This document shows positions 46,460 through 57,458 of a stretch of DNA of 64,000 nucleotides, in pieces. The notes under the pieces are model-generated. The model ran no database searches and was not told the origin of the DNA. It saw only the letters and a list, made by a program, of their open reading frames with translations. The DNA comes from Gemmatimonadales bacterium UBA2989 (GTDB taxonomy: Bacteria; Gemmatimonadota; Gemmatimonadetes; Longimicrobiales; Gaopeijiaceae). The stretch lies in the NCBI GenBank assembly GCA_002346625.1, contig DEAF01000034.1, forward strand, positions 1-64,000. The letters run 5' to 3'. Position numbers and translations under genes: made by a program. Numbering within the stretch: the first letter of the stretch is position 1; each line of letters opens with the position of its first letter.

Positions 46460-47416
46460 ATGAGATTATTCGACCAAGCCGGATACACTTTTATCGAATG
46501 GCGTCGTAGTGCATATGTGTTCTCTGTGGCAGTGATATCATCTGGAATTATTGGAATGCTATACAACACATTTGCTATAGGGAGCTGGCAGAATTACGGT
46601 GTCGACTTCACGGGTGGCTCTCTGATCCAAGTGCAATTTCATGAACCCATTACAGCCGCTGAACTCCGGGAAGCTCTTGGTGGCTCCCAGGCTCCTCCGA
46701 TCACTCGTTTTGGTGAAGATGACGAGTTCGTTATCAGGGCTAGCTTGGGTGCTGGAGAGGATGACGCAATAAGATCTCAAGTCGAAGGACAGCTGGCGTC
46801 CGCGATGGGTGATGGCATGTTCGATGTGGTCAGGACAGAGATGGTCGGTCCCAAGATTGGGGGTGAGCTCCAACAGAAGGCGTCTTTGGCGATTCTCTTC
46901 TCTTTTATGCTGACACTTGTCTATTTAGCAATACGATTTGAACTTCGTTTTGGGATGGCAGCTGTAATCGCGACGATTCACGATCTCCTGGTAACCTTAG
47001 GCTTTTTAGCATTGTTTAGGATCGAGATTGCCTTACCCACTGTCGCAGCTATCCTTACGATTGTCGGATATTCACTAAATGATACAATAGTGGTATTCGA
47101 TAGAGTTAGGGAAAATTTGAATGCCAGGGGCGGCCGTCGTATGGATCCTATTGTTCTTTTAAATCGTTCCATTAACGAAACACTTCCGCGTACTGTACTC
47201 ACTTCGAGTACAACCCTTGCCGTATTGTTCGCTCTTCTTTTCGTGGGTGGCGCGGTTATCCGAGACTTCACCTTGGTGCTTATACTTGGAGTGGTGGTGG
47301 GGACGTATTCTTCCATATTTGTGGCGTCACCTGCACTTCTGGAAATCCAGAATCGCTTAGGAGATAAGTCCTCTCGTCGCGGAAAAGATAAGAACAGAGC
47401 TGCAGTGACTGGGTAG
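46460..47416 (+). CDS. secF: Protein translocase subunit SecF
   Basis: The 318-residue partner of SecD has a first helix near 18-36, the conserved NYGVDFTGGSLIQVQF, a small periplasmic domain, and five further helices with VGYSLNDTIVVFDRVREN and LRTVLTSSTT-like segments (RTVLTSSTTLAVLFALLF). It follows secD by ten bases. A basic tail (KSSRRGKDKNRA) ends the protein. tatD begins three bases after its stop. Confidence 0.95.
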   Translation: MRLFDQAGYTFIEWRRSAYVFSVAVISSGIIGMLYNTFAIGSWQNYGVDFTGGSLIQVQFHEPITAAELREALGGSQAPPITRFGEDDEFVIRASLGAGEDDAIRSQVEGQLASAMGDGMFDVVRTEMVGPKIGGELQQKASLAILFSFMLTLVYLAIRFELRFGMAAVIATIHDLLVTLGFLALFRIEIALPTVAAILTIVGYSLNDTIVVFDRVRENLNARGGRRMDPIVLLNRSINETLPRTVLTSSTTLAVLFALLFVGGAVIRDFTLVLILGVVVGTYSSIFVASPALLEIQNRLGDKSSRRGKDKNRAAVTG

Positions 47417-47419
47417 CTT

Positions 47420-48184
47420 GTGTTCGACAGCCATTGCCATCTAACGGATAGCAGATTCGATAAAGATCGACTAGATGTAATTAGCAGTGCATTGCAAGGT
47501 GGAATAACTAGTATGGTTACCATCGCCTCTAACTTTCAGGACACACATGCTGCTGCAGAAATTGCTGCTGGGCATGATGGGATTTGGTCTACTGCTGGAA
47601 TTCATCCTCACGAAGTATCACAGGCTCAAGATGATGACCTGAATAAGATTCGGGATTTTGCCATGACCCATCCTGAAGTGGTTGCCATCGGTGAAACTGG
47701 CTTGGATTTTTTCTATGATAACTCTCCTAGGAAACTTCAACAAAAATGGTTTGACAAACAGGCAGAGCTAGCCTGTGACATAGGATTACCATTGGTCATT
47801 CATAGTCGTGAGGCAGAAGAAGAAACGATGTCTATGCTTAGAAATGCCCCGTCCTCATCTCGTATGGTTCTCCACTGCTTTACGGGCAGTATGCAATTAT
47901 TGGAAGTTGGACTTGAGGCTGGATGTTATTTTTCTTTTTCAGGTTTGATATCATTTGCTAAATTTGATGCCCAACAAGCTGTCAGGGCGGTTCCCGGCGA
48001 TCTTATCTTAGCTGAAACAGACTCTCCATACCTTGCGCCTGTTCCATATCGAGGACAACGCAACGAACCTGTTTTTGTTACTGAAGTAATCAAGGCCATG
48101 GCTAATATTAGAGGCGAAAGTGTTGAGCATATGGCTGAATCTACGACTACTAATGCTAAGCGTTTTTACGCTCTTGGGTTGTGA
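47420..48184 (+). CDS. tatD: TatD-family metal-dependent DNase
   Basis: TatD-family proteins are TIM-barrel hydrolases with 3'-5' exonuclease activity reported for E. coli TatD. The 254-residue protein has the metal ligands H5 and H7 (DSHCHL), AIGETGLDFFYD, VIHSREAEEE, LHCFTGS and AETDSPYLAP. It starts with GTG three bases after secF and is followed ten bases later by mutL. Confidence 0.93.
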   Translation: MFDSHCHLTDSRFDKDRLDVISSALQGGITSMVTIASNFQDTHAAAEIAAGHDGIWSTAGIHPHEVSQAQDDDLNKIRDFAMTHPEVVAIGETGLDFFYDNSPRKLQQKWFDKQAELACDIGLPLVIHSREAEEETMSMLRNAPSSSRMVLHCFTGSMQLLEVGLEAGCYFSFSGLISFAKFDAQQAVRAVPGDLILAETDSPYLAPVPYRGQRNEPVFVTEVIKAMANIRGESVEHMAESTTTNAKRFYALGL

Positions 48185-48194
48185 AAAAAAAGTA

Positions 48195-49943
48195 ATGCCA
48201 AGAACTATAGAAGTCCTTCCAGATTCCGTAGCGAATCAGATTGCTGCCGGTGAAATAGTTGAACGTCCTGTTTCTGTGGTCAAAGAACTCGTAGAGAATG
48301 CTTTGGATGCAGGGGCTATTCGTATAGATGTAGACTTGGAACGAGGAGGCAAGCAACGTATTTGTGTGACAGATGATGGTGTAGGGATGATCCGTGAAGA
48401 TGCATTGATATCATTGGATCGTCATGCTACGAGCAAGATTCGCACTGCTGTCGATCTCAAGTCAATCAACACATTGGGTTTCCGGGGAGAGGCGTTGCCA
48501 TCCATTGCATCAGTTGCACGGATGACTATAGATACCAGAGGTGAAGGCGAAGATGTAGGTACTCGTATTCGTATTAATGGTGGGACTATAGTAGGTGTTG
48601 ATGAGTCGCCTCGGCGCCGAGGGACTACTGTGGAGGTCCGCAATCTATTTTTTAATGCTCCTGCAAGGTCTAAATTTTTAAAAGTGGTTGCTGCTGAAAC
48701 TCGTGCAGTTAGTGAAGTCGTTACAACTTTGGCCCTGGCTAATGCATCGGTTGGATTCACCCTGAAGTCGGATAATCGTGTTCTCCTAGATCTGCAGCCA
48801 GCGAAAGATCTCACTGCTAGGATTATTGCCATATGGGGCAGAGAGATGGCAGGCACACTTGTTATGTTGGTCTCCGAGTCAGATGGCATGCAGGTACGTG
48901 GTTTAATACAGCGTCCCGATGCTGCTGAGAATGGGCTGCGAAGGACTAATCTTTTTGTAAATGGCCGTCCTTTCCGGGACCGCTCTTTAGCGTCTGCAAT
49001 AGATAGAGGTTATCGCACTACTATATCATCCAAGGTCCGTCCATGGGCCTTTGTGTATTTACATATGCCACCTGGTAGCGTGGATATAAACGTCCATCCT
49101 GCCAAAGCGGAAGTCAGATTCCGATCACTTACTTTAGTAGAAAATTTTATTGAAAAATCTATACGTGAATGCCTAAGTACTGAAGCAAGTTCGGCCACCT
49201 TTGACACCCAGATAGTTCCACCTCTACCAATGTCAACTATCCGAAAATCTGCTGACCCAAAGGAAGGGAGTGCCCAGACAGCGTTCTTTCTTTCTGCTGA
49301 TGAGACAAAAGAAAGTTACTTGGATGCAGGAAGTCAGGATGAACGAATAAGTGAGGTGTCTTTCACAGAAGAGAGCATACGTCTCTGGCAAGTCCTTAAT
49401 ACCTATGTGTTAGCAGAAACTCGTGATGGCATCATTATTATTGATCAACACTCAGCACACGAACGTATTCTTTTTGAAAAACTTATGAATGCATTCGATG
49501 AGGGGGGGCAGACTGGCCAGAGACTTCTTTTTCCTCTTACTGTCAAGCTGTCCAAAGCTGAGTTTCAGGAGGCTGAAAATCTAAAAGGTATCCTGAACAG
49601 TGTTGGCTTTGAAGTTGAGGGGTTCGGGGGGAATACTATTATTGTGCATGCTGTGCCAGACCCTCATCCCTATTTCGATCCACAGCGTTGTTTCTGTGAT
49701 ATGATGGAGGAATTAGTAGAAGGTTCAGATATCACTCGGAGTGCTAAGAATCAACATGAAAAGATTGCCATGATGTTCGCATGTAAAGGTGCTATCAAGG
49801 CTGGCCAGACCATGAATGAGAGTGAGATGCAGGCGCTATTTGATCAGCTTTTTGCCACTGAACTTCCTCATCATGATGTACATGGTCGTCCTACAATTGT
49901 TCGGCTTGGAAAGAATGAATTGGAGAGAAAGTTTAGACGTTGA
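48195..49943 (+). CDS. mutL: DNA mismatch repair protein MutL
   Basis: MutL links mismatch recognition to strand cleavage. The 582-residue protein has the GHKL ATPase motifs (VENALDAGA, DDGVGM, TLGFRGEALPSIA) and a dimerisation domain with the endonuclease-type motif DQHSAHERILFE at 417-428 and ACKGAIKAGQ. The late CPHGRP zinc motif reads DVHGRP at 561-566, so its Cys is missing. The ATG at 48195 fits family N-termini; upstream codons lie inside tatD. Confidence 0.94.
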   Translation: MPRTIEVLPDSVANQIAAGEIVERPVSVVKELVENALDAGAIRIDVDLERGGKQRICVTDDGVGMIREDALISLDRHATSKIRTAVDLKSINTLGFRGEALPSIASVARMTIDTRGEGEDVGTRIRINGGTIVGVDESPRRRGTTVEVRNLFFNAPARSKFLKVVAAETRAVSEVVTTLALANASVGFTLKSDNRVLLDLQPAKDLTARIIAIWGREMAGTLVMLVSESDGMQVRGLIQRPDAAENGLRRTNLFVNGRPFRDRSLASAIDRGYRTTISSKVRPWAFVYLHMPPGSVDINVHPAKAEVRFRSLTLVENFIEKSIRECLSTEASSATFDTQIVPPLPMSTIRKSADPKEGSAQTAFFLSADETKESYLDAGSQDERISEVSFTEESIRLWQVLNTYVLAETRDGIIIIDQHSAHERILFEKLMNAFDEGGQTGQRLLFPLTVKLSKAEFQEAENLKGILNSVGFEVEGFGGNTIIVHAVPDPHPYFDPQRCFCDMMEELVEGSDITRSAKNQHEKIAMMFACKGAIKAGQTMNESEMQALFDQLFATELPHHDVHGRPTIVRLGKNELERKFRR

Positions 49944-50893
49944 TGGATTTCTTGGCTATAACTGGTCCTACTACATCTGGCAAAACTGCTCTTTCAATGG
50001 AATTGGCTCCAGCGCTAGATGCTGAAATTATATGTATGGATTCTCGTCAGATCTATCGAGGCATGAATATCGGCACCGACAAGGTCAGCAAGGAGCTGCG
50101 CAGCTCAGTCACTCACCATGGTGTAGATACTAAAAATCCCGACGAAACTTACAGTGCGGGGCAGTTTGGTCGAGACGCACGCATTTGGATTTCTGATATT
50201 CAGGCAAGGGCACATGTTCCGATGTTAGTTGGTGGTACGGGGTTTTTCCTCCGCGCTCTTATCGATCCAATGTTTAGTCAGCCTCATATGGACGAACATC
50301 GTTTAAAAAATCTACGTCGTAATATTATGTCTTTTCCTGTGAGCAAGCTAAGGCGTTGGGTGGAAAGGCTTGATCCTGACCGTGCAAGAATTGCTGTAGA
50401 AGGTGGCCCCCATCGTCTTGGGAGAACTCTTGAGATAGCTCTGTTGACTGGACACCCTCTGAGTTGGTGGCATAAAAAAGGAGAGATTAGCGAGGAGCCT
50501 CTTAGGGGGATGATTGTGGTATTAGAGATTCCTCGAGAAGAATTGGATCGACGTATCAATATCAGGGTAACCAGGATGGTAGAGAATGGGTTGGTTGATG
50601 AAGTAAAAAGACTTTTGGAACAAGGTTATAGCTGTGATGATCCGGGTATGACGGGTACTTCCTATAGGGAGATCTCTGCTTATCTAAAAGGTGTTACCAG
50701 CCTTGAAGAAGCTATTGATCAAATAAGGTCGGTGACCCGCAGGTATGCTCGCAGGCAACTCACATGGTTTAGGCATCAAGTACCAGAGAACGACGTGGTT
50801 CGTATTGACGGGCTCCTGTCTTTGGAAAGTCAGGCTGAAAAAGTTGTTAAATCCTGGAACATCATCGCTGATCGCAAACGGATTGAATTATAA
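49943..50893 (+). CDS. miaA: tRNA dimethylallyltransferase
   Basis: MiaA adds the dimethylallyl group to A37 of tRNAs reading U-starting codons. The 316-residue protein has the P-loop GPTTSGKT at 8-15, DSRQIYRGMNIGTDK at 33-47 and GTGFFLRAL. The ATG overlaps the mutL stop (TGATG), giving the common mutL-miaA pair. Length is normal. Confidence 0.95.
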   Translation: MDFLAITGPTTSGKTALSMELAPALDAEIICMDSRQIYRGMNIGTDKVSKELRSSVTHHGVDTKNPDETYSAGQFGRDARIWISDIQARAHVPMLVGGTGFFLRALIDPMFSQPHMDEHRLKNLRRNIMSFPVSKLRRWVERLDPDRARIAVEGGPHRLGRTLEIALLTGHPLSWWHKKGEISEEPLRGMIVVLEIPREELDRRINIRVTRMVENGLVDEVKRLLEQGYSCDDPGMTGTSYREISAYLKGVTSLEEAIDQIRSVTRRYARRQLTWFRHQVPENDVVRIDGLLSLESQAEKVVKSWNIIADRKRIEL

Positions 50894-50895
50894 AA

Positions 50896-51684
50896 ATGAG
50901 TCTATGGGATGCAGTTTTTTTGGGTTTCCTTCAAGGAACGACTGAATTTCTTCCTATATCGAGCTCAGGCCATCTGGTTGTGGGTCAAACTTTACTAGGA
51001 ATTGAAATTCCTGGAGTTCAATTCGAAGTAGCGGTGCACTTAGCAACTCTAGTGTCTATCGTAGCTGTTTACCACTTACGTATTAAGAATATTATCTGTG
51101 GTGTGATTGCAGGGGAGCATCATTCTTTACAGTACGTAATGTTTCTTATTGTAGGCACATTACCAATTGTGATCGTGGGTCTATTGTTCAAGGATTCAAT
51201 AGAAGTGATGTTCGAAAATCCATTTGTTCCAGGAATAGCTTTTTTCTTTACGGGCTTCCTTCTTTGGACTACACGGAAAGCATTGTCCCGCAAAAATTGG
51301 CCAGGACTAAGCCTATTAGCGGTATGCATTATAGGTATGGCCCAAGCACTGGCTGTGGTGCCGGGAATTTCACGATCTGGTGCAACTGTCGTAGCAGCCT
51401 TATGGATGGGGGTAAAAACAGAAGATGCTGCAGCTTTCTCTTTTTTGCTTGCTATTCCAGCAATCTTTGGCGCTACGATTCTTCAACTTGGAGGATTGAC
51501 TGATTTAGGGCATAGCTTAACTCCTATTTTTTTGATGTTAGGATCAATAACAGCTGCTATTACAGGTGTTTTAGCAATTTTTGCGTTCCTTGATTTTCTT
51601 AGTAAAAAAACATTCTATAAGTTTGGGATTTACTGTTGGGCTTTGGGCACTGTGTTCTTGGTCTACCTGGTTTTGATTGGCTAA
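50896..51684 (+). CDS. uppP: Undecaprenyl-diphosphate phosphatase (UppP/BacA)
   Basis: UppP recycles undecaprenyl diphosphate to the monophosphate carrier needed for cell wall synthesis. The 262-residue membrane protein has LQGTTEFLPISSSGHL at 12-27 and PGISRSGATVVAALWMG near 155, the two catalytic motifs, and about eight helices. The ATG lies two bases after the miaA stop. Confidence 0.95.
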   Translation: MSLWDAVFLGFLQGTTEFLPISSSGHLVVGQTLLGIEIPGVQFEVAVHLATLVSIVAVYHLRIKNIICGVIAGEHHSLQYVMFLIVGTLPIVIVGLLFKDSIEVMFENPFVPGIAFFFTGFLLWTTRKALSRKNWPGLSLLAVCIIGMAQALAVVPGISRSGATVVAALWMGVKTEDAAAFSFLLAIPAIFGATILQLGGLTDLGHSLTPIFLMLGSITAAITGVLAIFAFLDFLSKKTFYKFGIYCWALGTVFLVYLVLIG

Positions 51685-51686
51685 TT

Positions 51687-52457
51687 ATGGTTCCACTTGA
51701 TTACTGGGAAGAAGAACCCTTGGCAGTGTGGGAGTATCTTTGGAAGGTGCCTAGCTTCGAAGCCTATCATAGCCTCCCATCTACTAATGACCGAATTGTA
51801 GATTTGGCTAAAGATGGTGCGCCTGCTTTTACAGTAGTCGTTGCTGACACCCAAACAGCTGGACGTGGTAGATCTGGGAAAACTTGGGAGTCACTTCCAG
51901 GATTAGGTTTGTGGATTTCCTTTCTTATACGACCACGGTTGAGCGAAGTACAGTTATTGGTTCCTATCTTGATGGGGATTGCGACCACGCGGGCTGTCGA
52001 AGCTATTTGTCCAAATCTCTACTTGGAAATAAAGTGGCCTAATGATGTTCTTGTAGGTGGCCGAAAATTAGGAGGAATTCTTTGTGAGAAAGTGGGCTCC
52101 AGTGCGCTTGTGGTGGGTGTGGGAATCAATGTTGGCCAACGCGAAGATGATTTCCCGTCAACCTTTGAGCATAATGCTACATCTCTAGAGATAGAGGGTT
52201 GTCCTAATGTCTCAAGATCTGAATTGGCCGGCTATTTACTGGATGAATCACGTATCCTGGTCGATCCCTTGCCCAACAAATTTAATGATAGCTTACTAAT
52301 GGAAATCCAGAAAAGAGACGCTTTGGTGGGTCATATGGTTCTTACGGAAACAGGGGAAATAGGACAAGCTGTAGGTATTGCAGGCGATGGGTCTCTATTG
52401 ATTGAAGTAGAAGGGAATCATCATTTTATTCGTAGTGGTGGAGTAAGTATTATTTGA
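51687..52457 (+). CDS. birA: Biotin-[acetyl-CoA-carboxylase] ligase
   Basis: BirA attaches biotin to the carrier domain of carboxylases. The 256-residue protein has the ATP/biotin loop GRGRSGKTWES at 59-69, IKWPNDVLVGGRKLGGILCE and GVGINVGQ, and a small C-terminal SH3-like domain. It lacks the N-terminal DNA-binding domain of E. coli BirA, so it should not be a repressor. The ATG at 51687 lies two bases after the uppP stop. Confidence 0.92.
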   Translation: MVPLDYWEEEPLAVWEYLWKVPSFEAYHSLPSTNDRIVDLAKDGAPAFTVVVADTQTAGRGRSGKTWESLPGLGLWISFLIRPRLSEVQLLVPILMGIATTRAVEAICPNLYLEIKWPNDVLVGGRKLGGILCEKVGSSALVVGVGINVGQREDDFPSTFEHNATSLEIEGCPNVSRSELAGYLLDESRILVDPLPNKFNDSLLMEIQKRDALVGHMVLTETGEIGQAVGIAGDGSLLIEVEGNHHFIRSGGVSII

Positions 52458-52524
52458 AGCTTTCTGTCATTTAGCAGTTGATTCACTGAAAATCAAACTA
52501 AATCTGGACTATTAGGGAGAAAGT

Positions 52525-53304
52525 ATGGTTGATCTGGTAGTAGACATTGGAAACAGTGATACTGTGCTGGGCATAATAAAACATGACAACCTGGATTTAG
52601 TGTCGAGCTCGCGTGTTAGCACTACGGCACAGCCGACTGTAGCAGAATACAGAAACATTCTTCTTGGCTTGCTTACAAATCATGGGGTCACGCCTGACGA
52701 TTTGAACATAATTATTATAGGTTCTGTCGTTCCATCAATTACATATACGATATCTGATATTCTAGAAAATGTGGGAAATGGTTGCCCAGTGGTTGTTACA
52801 GCAAGGGATGATCTTCCGATCAACCTTGACCTGGTTGACCGTATAACGATTGGTGTTGATAGAGTAGCTAACGTGCTAGCAGCAAAAGAAATGTATAGAC
52901 GTGATACAATAGTGGTGGACTTAGGTACGGCGACAACCTTTGATTGTATTACTGCAGACGGTGTTTTTATGGGTGGCGTGATCTCCCAGGGAGTCCGATC
53001 CGGTATCGAATGGTTAGGTAAGATGACTGCTAAGCTACCTGAATTTGAAATAAGTCCTCCGAAACGAATCATCGGATGTGAAACTGAAGAATGTGTTCGC
53101 AGTGGTGTGTTTTATTCAGCTGTTGATGCTATAGACGGTATTGTTAATCGCATCATAAGAGAGTGGGGAATCTCAGACGCTTATGTAGTAGCTACTGGAG
53201 GTTACGCCACAATGGTAGCTCCGCATACTAAAACAGTGAATCATGTCGAATCTTCCCTTACTCTCTATGGGCTCGCATTAGCTGGAAGGTCGATTAGGGG
53301 TTGA
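52525..53304 (+). CDS. coaX: Type III pantothenate kinase
   Basis: CoaX starts coenzyme A synthesis by phosphorylating pantothenate and is not inhibited by CoA. The 259-residue ASKHA-fold protein has DIGNSDT near 7-13, GVDRVANVLAA near 112 and DLGTATTFD. GGGAGAAAG precedes the ATG. birA-coaX adjacency is common in bacteria. Confidence 0.94.
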   Translation: MVDLVVDIGNSDTVLGIIKHDNLDLVSSSRVSTTAQPTVAEYRNILLGLLTNHGVTPDDLNIIIIGSVVPSITYTISDILENVGNGCPVVVTARDDLPINLDLVDRITIGVDRVANVLAAKEMYRRDTIVVDLGTATTFDCITADGVFMGGVISQGVRSGIEWLGKMTAKLPEFEISPPKRIIGCETEECVRSGVFYSAVDAIDGIVNRIIREWGISDAYVVATGGYATMVAPHTKTVNHVESSLTLYGLALAGRSIRG

Positions 53305-53337
53305 TCATTACTTTTAATTTTTTAAATTCCCATTTCT

Positions 53338-53360
53338 GCACTATTTTTTGTATTTAGTGC
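53338..53360. promoter_or_regulatory. Inverted repeat before groES, CIRCE-like, next to a -10 box
   Basis: GCACTA (53338-53343) and TAGTGC (53355-53360) flank 11 bases. The cores GCACT and AGTGC are those of CIRCE, the HrcA operator, but they are 13 bases apart instead of 11, and the outer bases fit poorly. TATAAA follows at 53361-53366 as a likely -10 box. Heat-shock control by an HrcA-type repressor is a reasonable inference, not proven. Confidence 0.45.
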
Positions 53361-53414
53361 TATAAATAACCCTGAACTTCAAGTGAACCAAACAGTTAGC
53401 AGGAGGCATTTCGG

Positions 53415-53720
53415 ATGTCGACGGAGGCTACGACCAAGATAAATCCACTTGCGGACCGTGTGGTAGTAACTCCTCTCGAAGAAGATGAACAGATGCGAGG
53501 AGGGCTCTACATTCCGGATACCGCAAAAGAAAAGCCACAGCAGGGCAAGATCGTGGCAGTTGGACCCGGTAAGTTGTCGGATGAGGGTGTTCGAGTGGAA
53601 CCAGATGTAGAGGTTGGACAGACTGTCCTCTATGGTAAATACAGTGGTACGGACGTGACTATAGATGGAGTAGAGTTCTTAATCTTACGTGAGTCTGATA
53701 TCCTGGCTGTCATTGGCTAG
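53415..53720 (+). CDS. groES: Co-chaperonin GroES
   Basis: GroES caps the GroEL cavity. The 101-residue protein has PLADRVVVTPLEEDEQMRGGLYIPDTAKEKPQQGKIVAVGPG (read in parts), including the mobile loop GGLYIPD, and ends EFLILRESDILAVIG. AGGAGG sits before the ATG. It is co-transcribed with groEL, which starts 40 bases later. Confidence 0.97.
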   Translation: MSTEATTKINPLADRVVVTPLEEDEQMRGGLYIPDTAKEKPQQGKIVAVGPGKLSDEGVRVEPDVEVGQTVLYGKYSGTDVTIDGVEFLILRESDILAVIG

Positions 53721-53760
53721 GGGACTTTTCTATAGTGATAAATTGAGGAGTAAGTAATCA

Positions 53761-55395
<1,635 letters not shown>

Positions 55396-55420
55396 AGTCA
55401 CTTGTACTCCAATTAGTAAA

Positions 55421-55460
55421 TACAGCCCGGTCACTTCACTGTGACTGGGCTGTAGTCTTT
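55421..55460 (+). terminator. Intrinsic terminator after groEL
   Basis: A 14-pair stem (55421-55434 with 55441-55454, one G-T pair, arms beginning TACAGCCC and ending GGGCTGTA) with a six-base loop lies 26 bases after groEL. The following bases, GTCTTTAG, are only moderately T-rich. Confidence 0.85.
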
Positions 55461-55541
55461 AGAGGTGCTAGTTTTTCATTCTAATTTAGATAGCTTTTTG
55501 ATTGGCCAATACAGTAGTTGGCCATACGAAGACAAAGAAAT

Positions 55542-57458
55542 ATGCCAGATATAAAAGTTACTCTCCCAGACGGAAAAATTTTACAGCTACCAGGGGGGTC
55601 CGCTGTATCAGATGTTGCTCACGCTATCGGCCCTGGATTAGCCAAGGCCGCTTTAGCTGGAGAAGTTGATGGGCTTCTGGTGGATCTTTCCCATACAATA
55701 GATGCTGATGTCAGTCTTAGAATTATTACTGAACGAGATCCTGAAGCACTATCGTTACTGCGTCACTCTGCTGCACATGTACTAGCTACTGCTGTGCGGG
55801 AGCTCCGTCCAGATGCAGGGATTGGTTTTGGCCCTGCAATTGAAGATGGTTTCTACTATGACTTCGACGTTGAAAGTCCGTTCACCCCAGATGACCTGGA
55901 AATTTTTGAAGCTAAGATGGCCGAAGTAATAGATTCTGACTACAAATTCGAACGCTGTGTTGTGACTGCCGAAGAAGCTCGTGACCTCTTCGCTGACGAC
56001 CATTTGAAACTGGAAAGGCTAGAGGAATTTGATGAGGGTGAAGTTATCTCGGTGTATCGAGATGGCCCTTTCCTAGATTTATGCTTGGGCCCTCATATGC
56101 CATCCACTGGCAATCTTAAATATTTTAAGCTTATCTCTGGGGCAGGTGCGTATTGGAGGGGGGACGAAAGTCGCCAAATGTTACAACGTGTCTATGGGAC
56201 AGCTTTTTTTAGTCAAAGAGAACTCAATGAACATCTTGATCATTTAGAAGAAGCAAAGAAAAGAGATCATCGAGTTTTAGGTCGCAAACTTGATCTATTC
56301 TCCACCGATGCCCGGGTAGGTCCTGGGCTAATATTATGGCATCCTAAGGGATCTATAATACGCACAGAAATAGAAAATTTTGAACGTGAATTGGTGATTA
56401 GGCACGGATATGATCTTGTACACACACCTCATATCATGAGTGACAAGATTTTTGAAATATCAGGACATCTAGATAATTTCCAAGAGAGTATGTTCCCGGC
56501 AATGGAACTTGAGGGCGGTGCATATCGGCCAAAGCCTATGAATTGCCCTGGTCACATAGCTATCTATGAAAGTGACCAGAGGTCATATCGAGATTTACCA
56601 ATACGTATAGCCGAATTTGGCACAGTTTATCGTTACGAACGAAGCGGGGTTTTACACGGCATGCTCAGGGTTCGAGGTTTTACTCAGGATGATGCCCACG
56701 TATTCTGTACCCCCAACCAAGTTACTGAAGAAATAGAAAGACTGTTGGATCTGGTGGAAGAGATGCTCTCAGCTTTCGGGTATCCGTATACTATTGCACT
56801 GGCTACCAAACCCAAGGAAAAAGCATTGGGAACCGATGAAGAATGGGAGTCAGCTGTGAATACACTTGCTGAAACTTTGAAATCCAGAGGGATATCATTT
56901 GAATATGATATGGGAGGGGGGGCGTTTTATGGTCCCAAGCTTGACTTTAAGCTCATCGATGCCATAGGGCGACAATGGCAAGGTCCTACAGTGCAGTTAG
57001 ATTTTAATTTACCGGAACGCTTTGGCCTTGAGTACATAGGTGAGGATAACGAACGTCATCGTCCCATAATGTTGCATCGAGTTCTGGTTGGATCTATGGA
57101 AAGATTTGTAGGTGGTCTTATTGAACACTATGCAGGATCCTTTCCTCTGTGGCTAGCTCCTGAGCAGGTCAGGGTATTGCCAATCTCGGAACAATTGACT
57201 GACTCCGCTGAAGATTTTGCCAGGAAATTAAGGAGTGTTGGTATCAGAGGAACGGTGGCTGATAGGGAAACTCTTAGCTATCGGATACGGAATGCAGAAT
57301 TGAGTAAGATTCCTTATATGGTAGTTCTTGGTAATCGCGAAATAGATAGCGGTACTGTTGCAGTTAGGAAACGAGGGATCCGTGTTGAAGAAAATTGGGA
57401 AAGTGATGAGTTTGTCGATCGACTTTTGAAAGAGATAGGCAACAAGGTGCTTGATTAA
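55542..57458 (+). CDS. thrS: Threonyl-tRNA synthetase
   Basis: ThrS charges tRNA-Thr and edits Ser-tRNA-Thr. The 638-residue protein has a TGS domain (1-62), the editing domain with H75 and H79 (RHSAAHV) and GFYYDFD, and the class II core with PMNCPGHIAIY, RYERSGVLHGMLRVRGFTQDDAH and the C-terminal anticodon domain. The ATG at 55542 (MPDIKVTLPDG) fits the family; a TTG at 55518 is less likely. infC follows after a 330-base leader. Confidence 0.96.
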   Translation: MPDIKVTLPDGKILQLPGGSAVSDVAHAIGPGLAKAALAGEVDGLLVDLSHTIDADVSLRIITERDPEALSLLRHSAAHVLATAVRELRPDAGIGFGPAIEDGFYYDFDVESPFTPDDLEIFEAKMAEVIDSDYKFERCVVTAEEARDLFADDHLKLERLEEFDEGEVISVYRDGPFLDLCLGPHMPSTGNLKYFKLISGAGAYWRGDESRQMLQRVYGTAFFSQRELNEHLDHLEEAKKRDHRVLGRKLDLFSTDARVGPGLILWHPKGSIIRTEIENFERELVIRHGYDLVHTPHIMSDKIFEISGHLDNFQESMFPAMELEGGAYRPKPMNCPGHIAIYESDQRSYRDLPIRIAEFGTVYRYERSGVLHGMLRVRGFTQDDAHVFCTPNQVTEEIERLLDLVEEMLSAFGYPYTIALATKPKEKALGTDEEWESAVNTLAETLKSRGISFEYDMGGGAFYGPKLDFKLIDAIGRQWQGPTVQLDFNLPERFGLEYIGEDNERHRPIMLHRVLVGSMERFVGGLIEHYAGSFPLWLAPEQVRVLPISEQLTDSAEDFARKLRSVGIRGTVADRETLSYRIRNAELSKIPYMVVLGNREIDSGTVAVRKRGIRVEENWESDEFVDRLLKEIGNKVLD

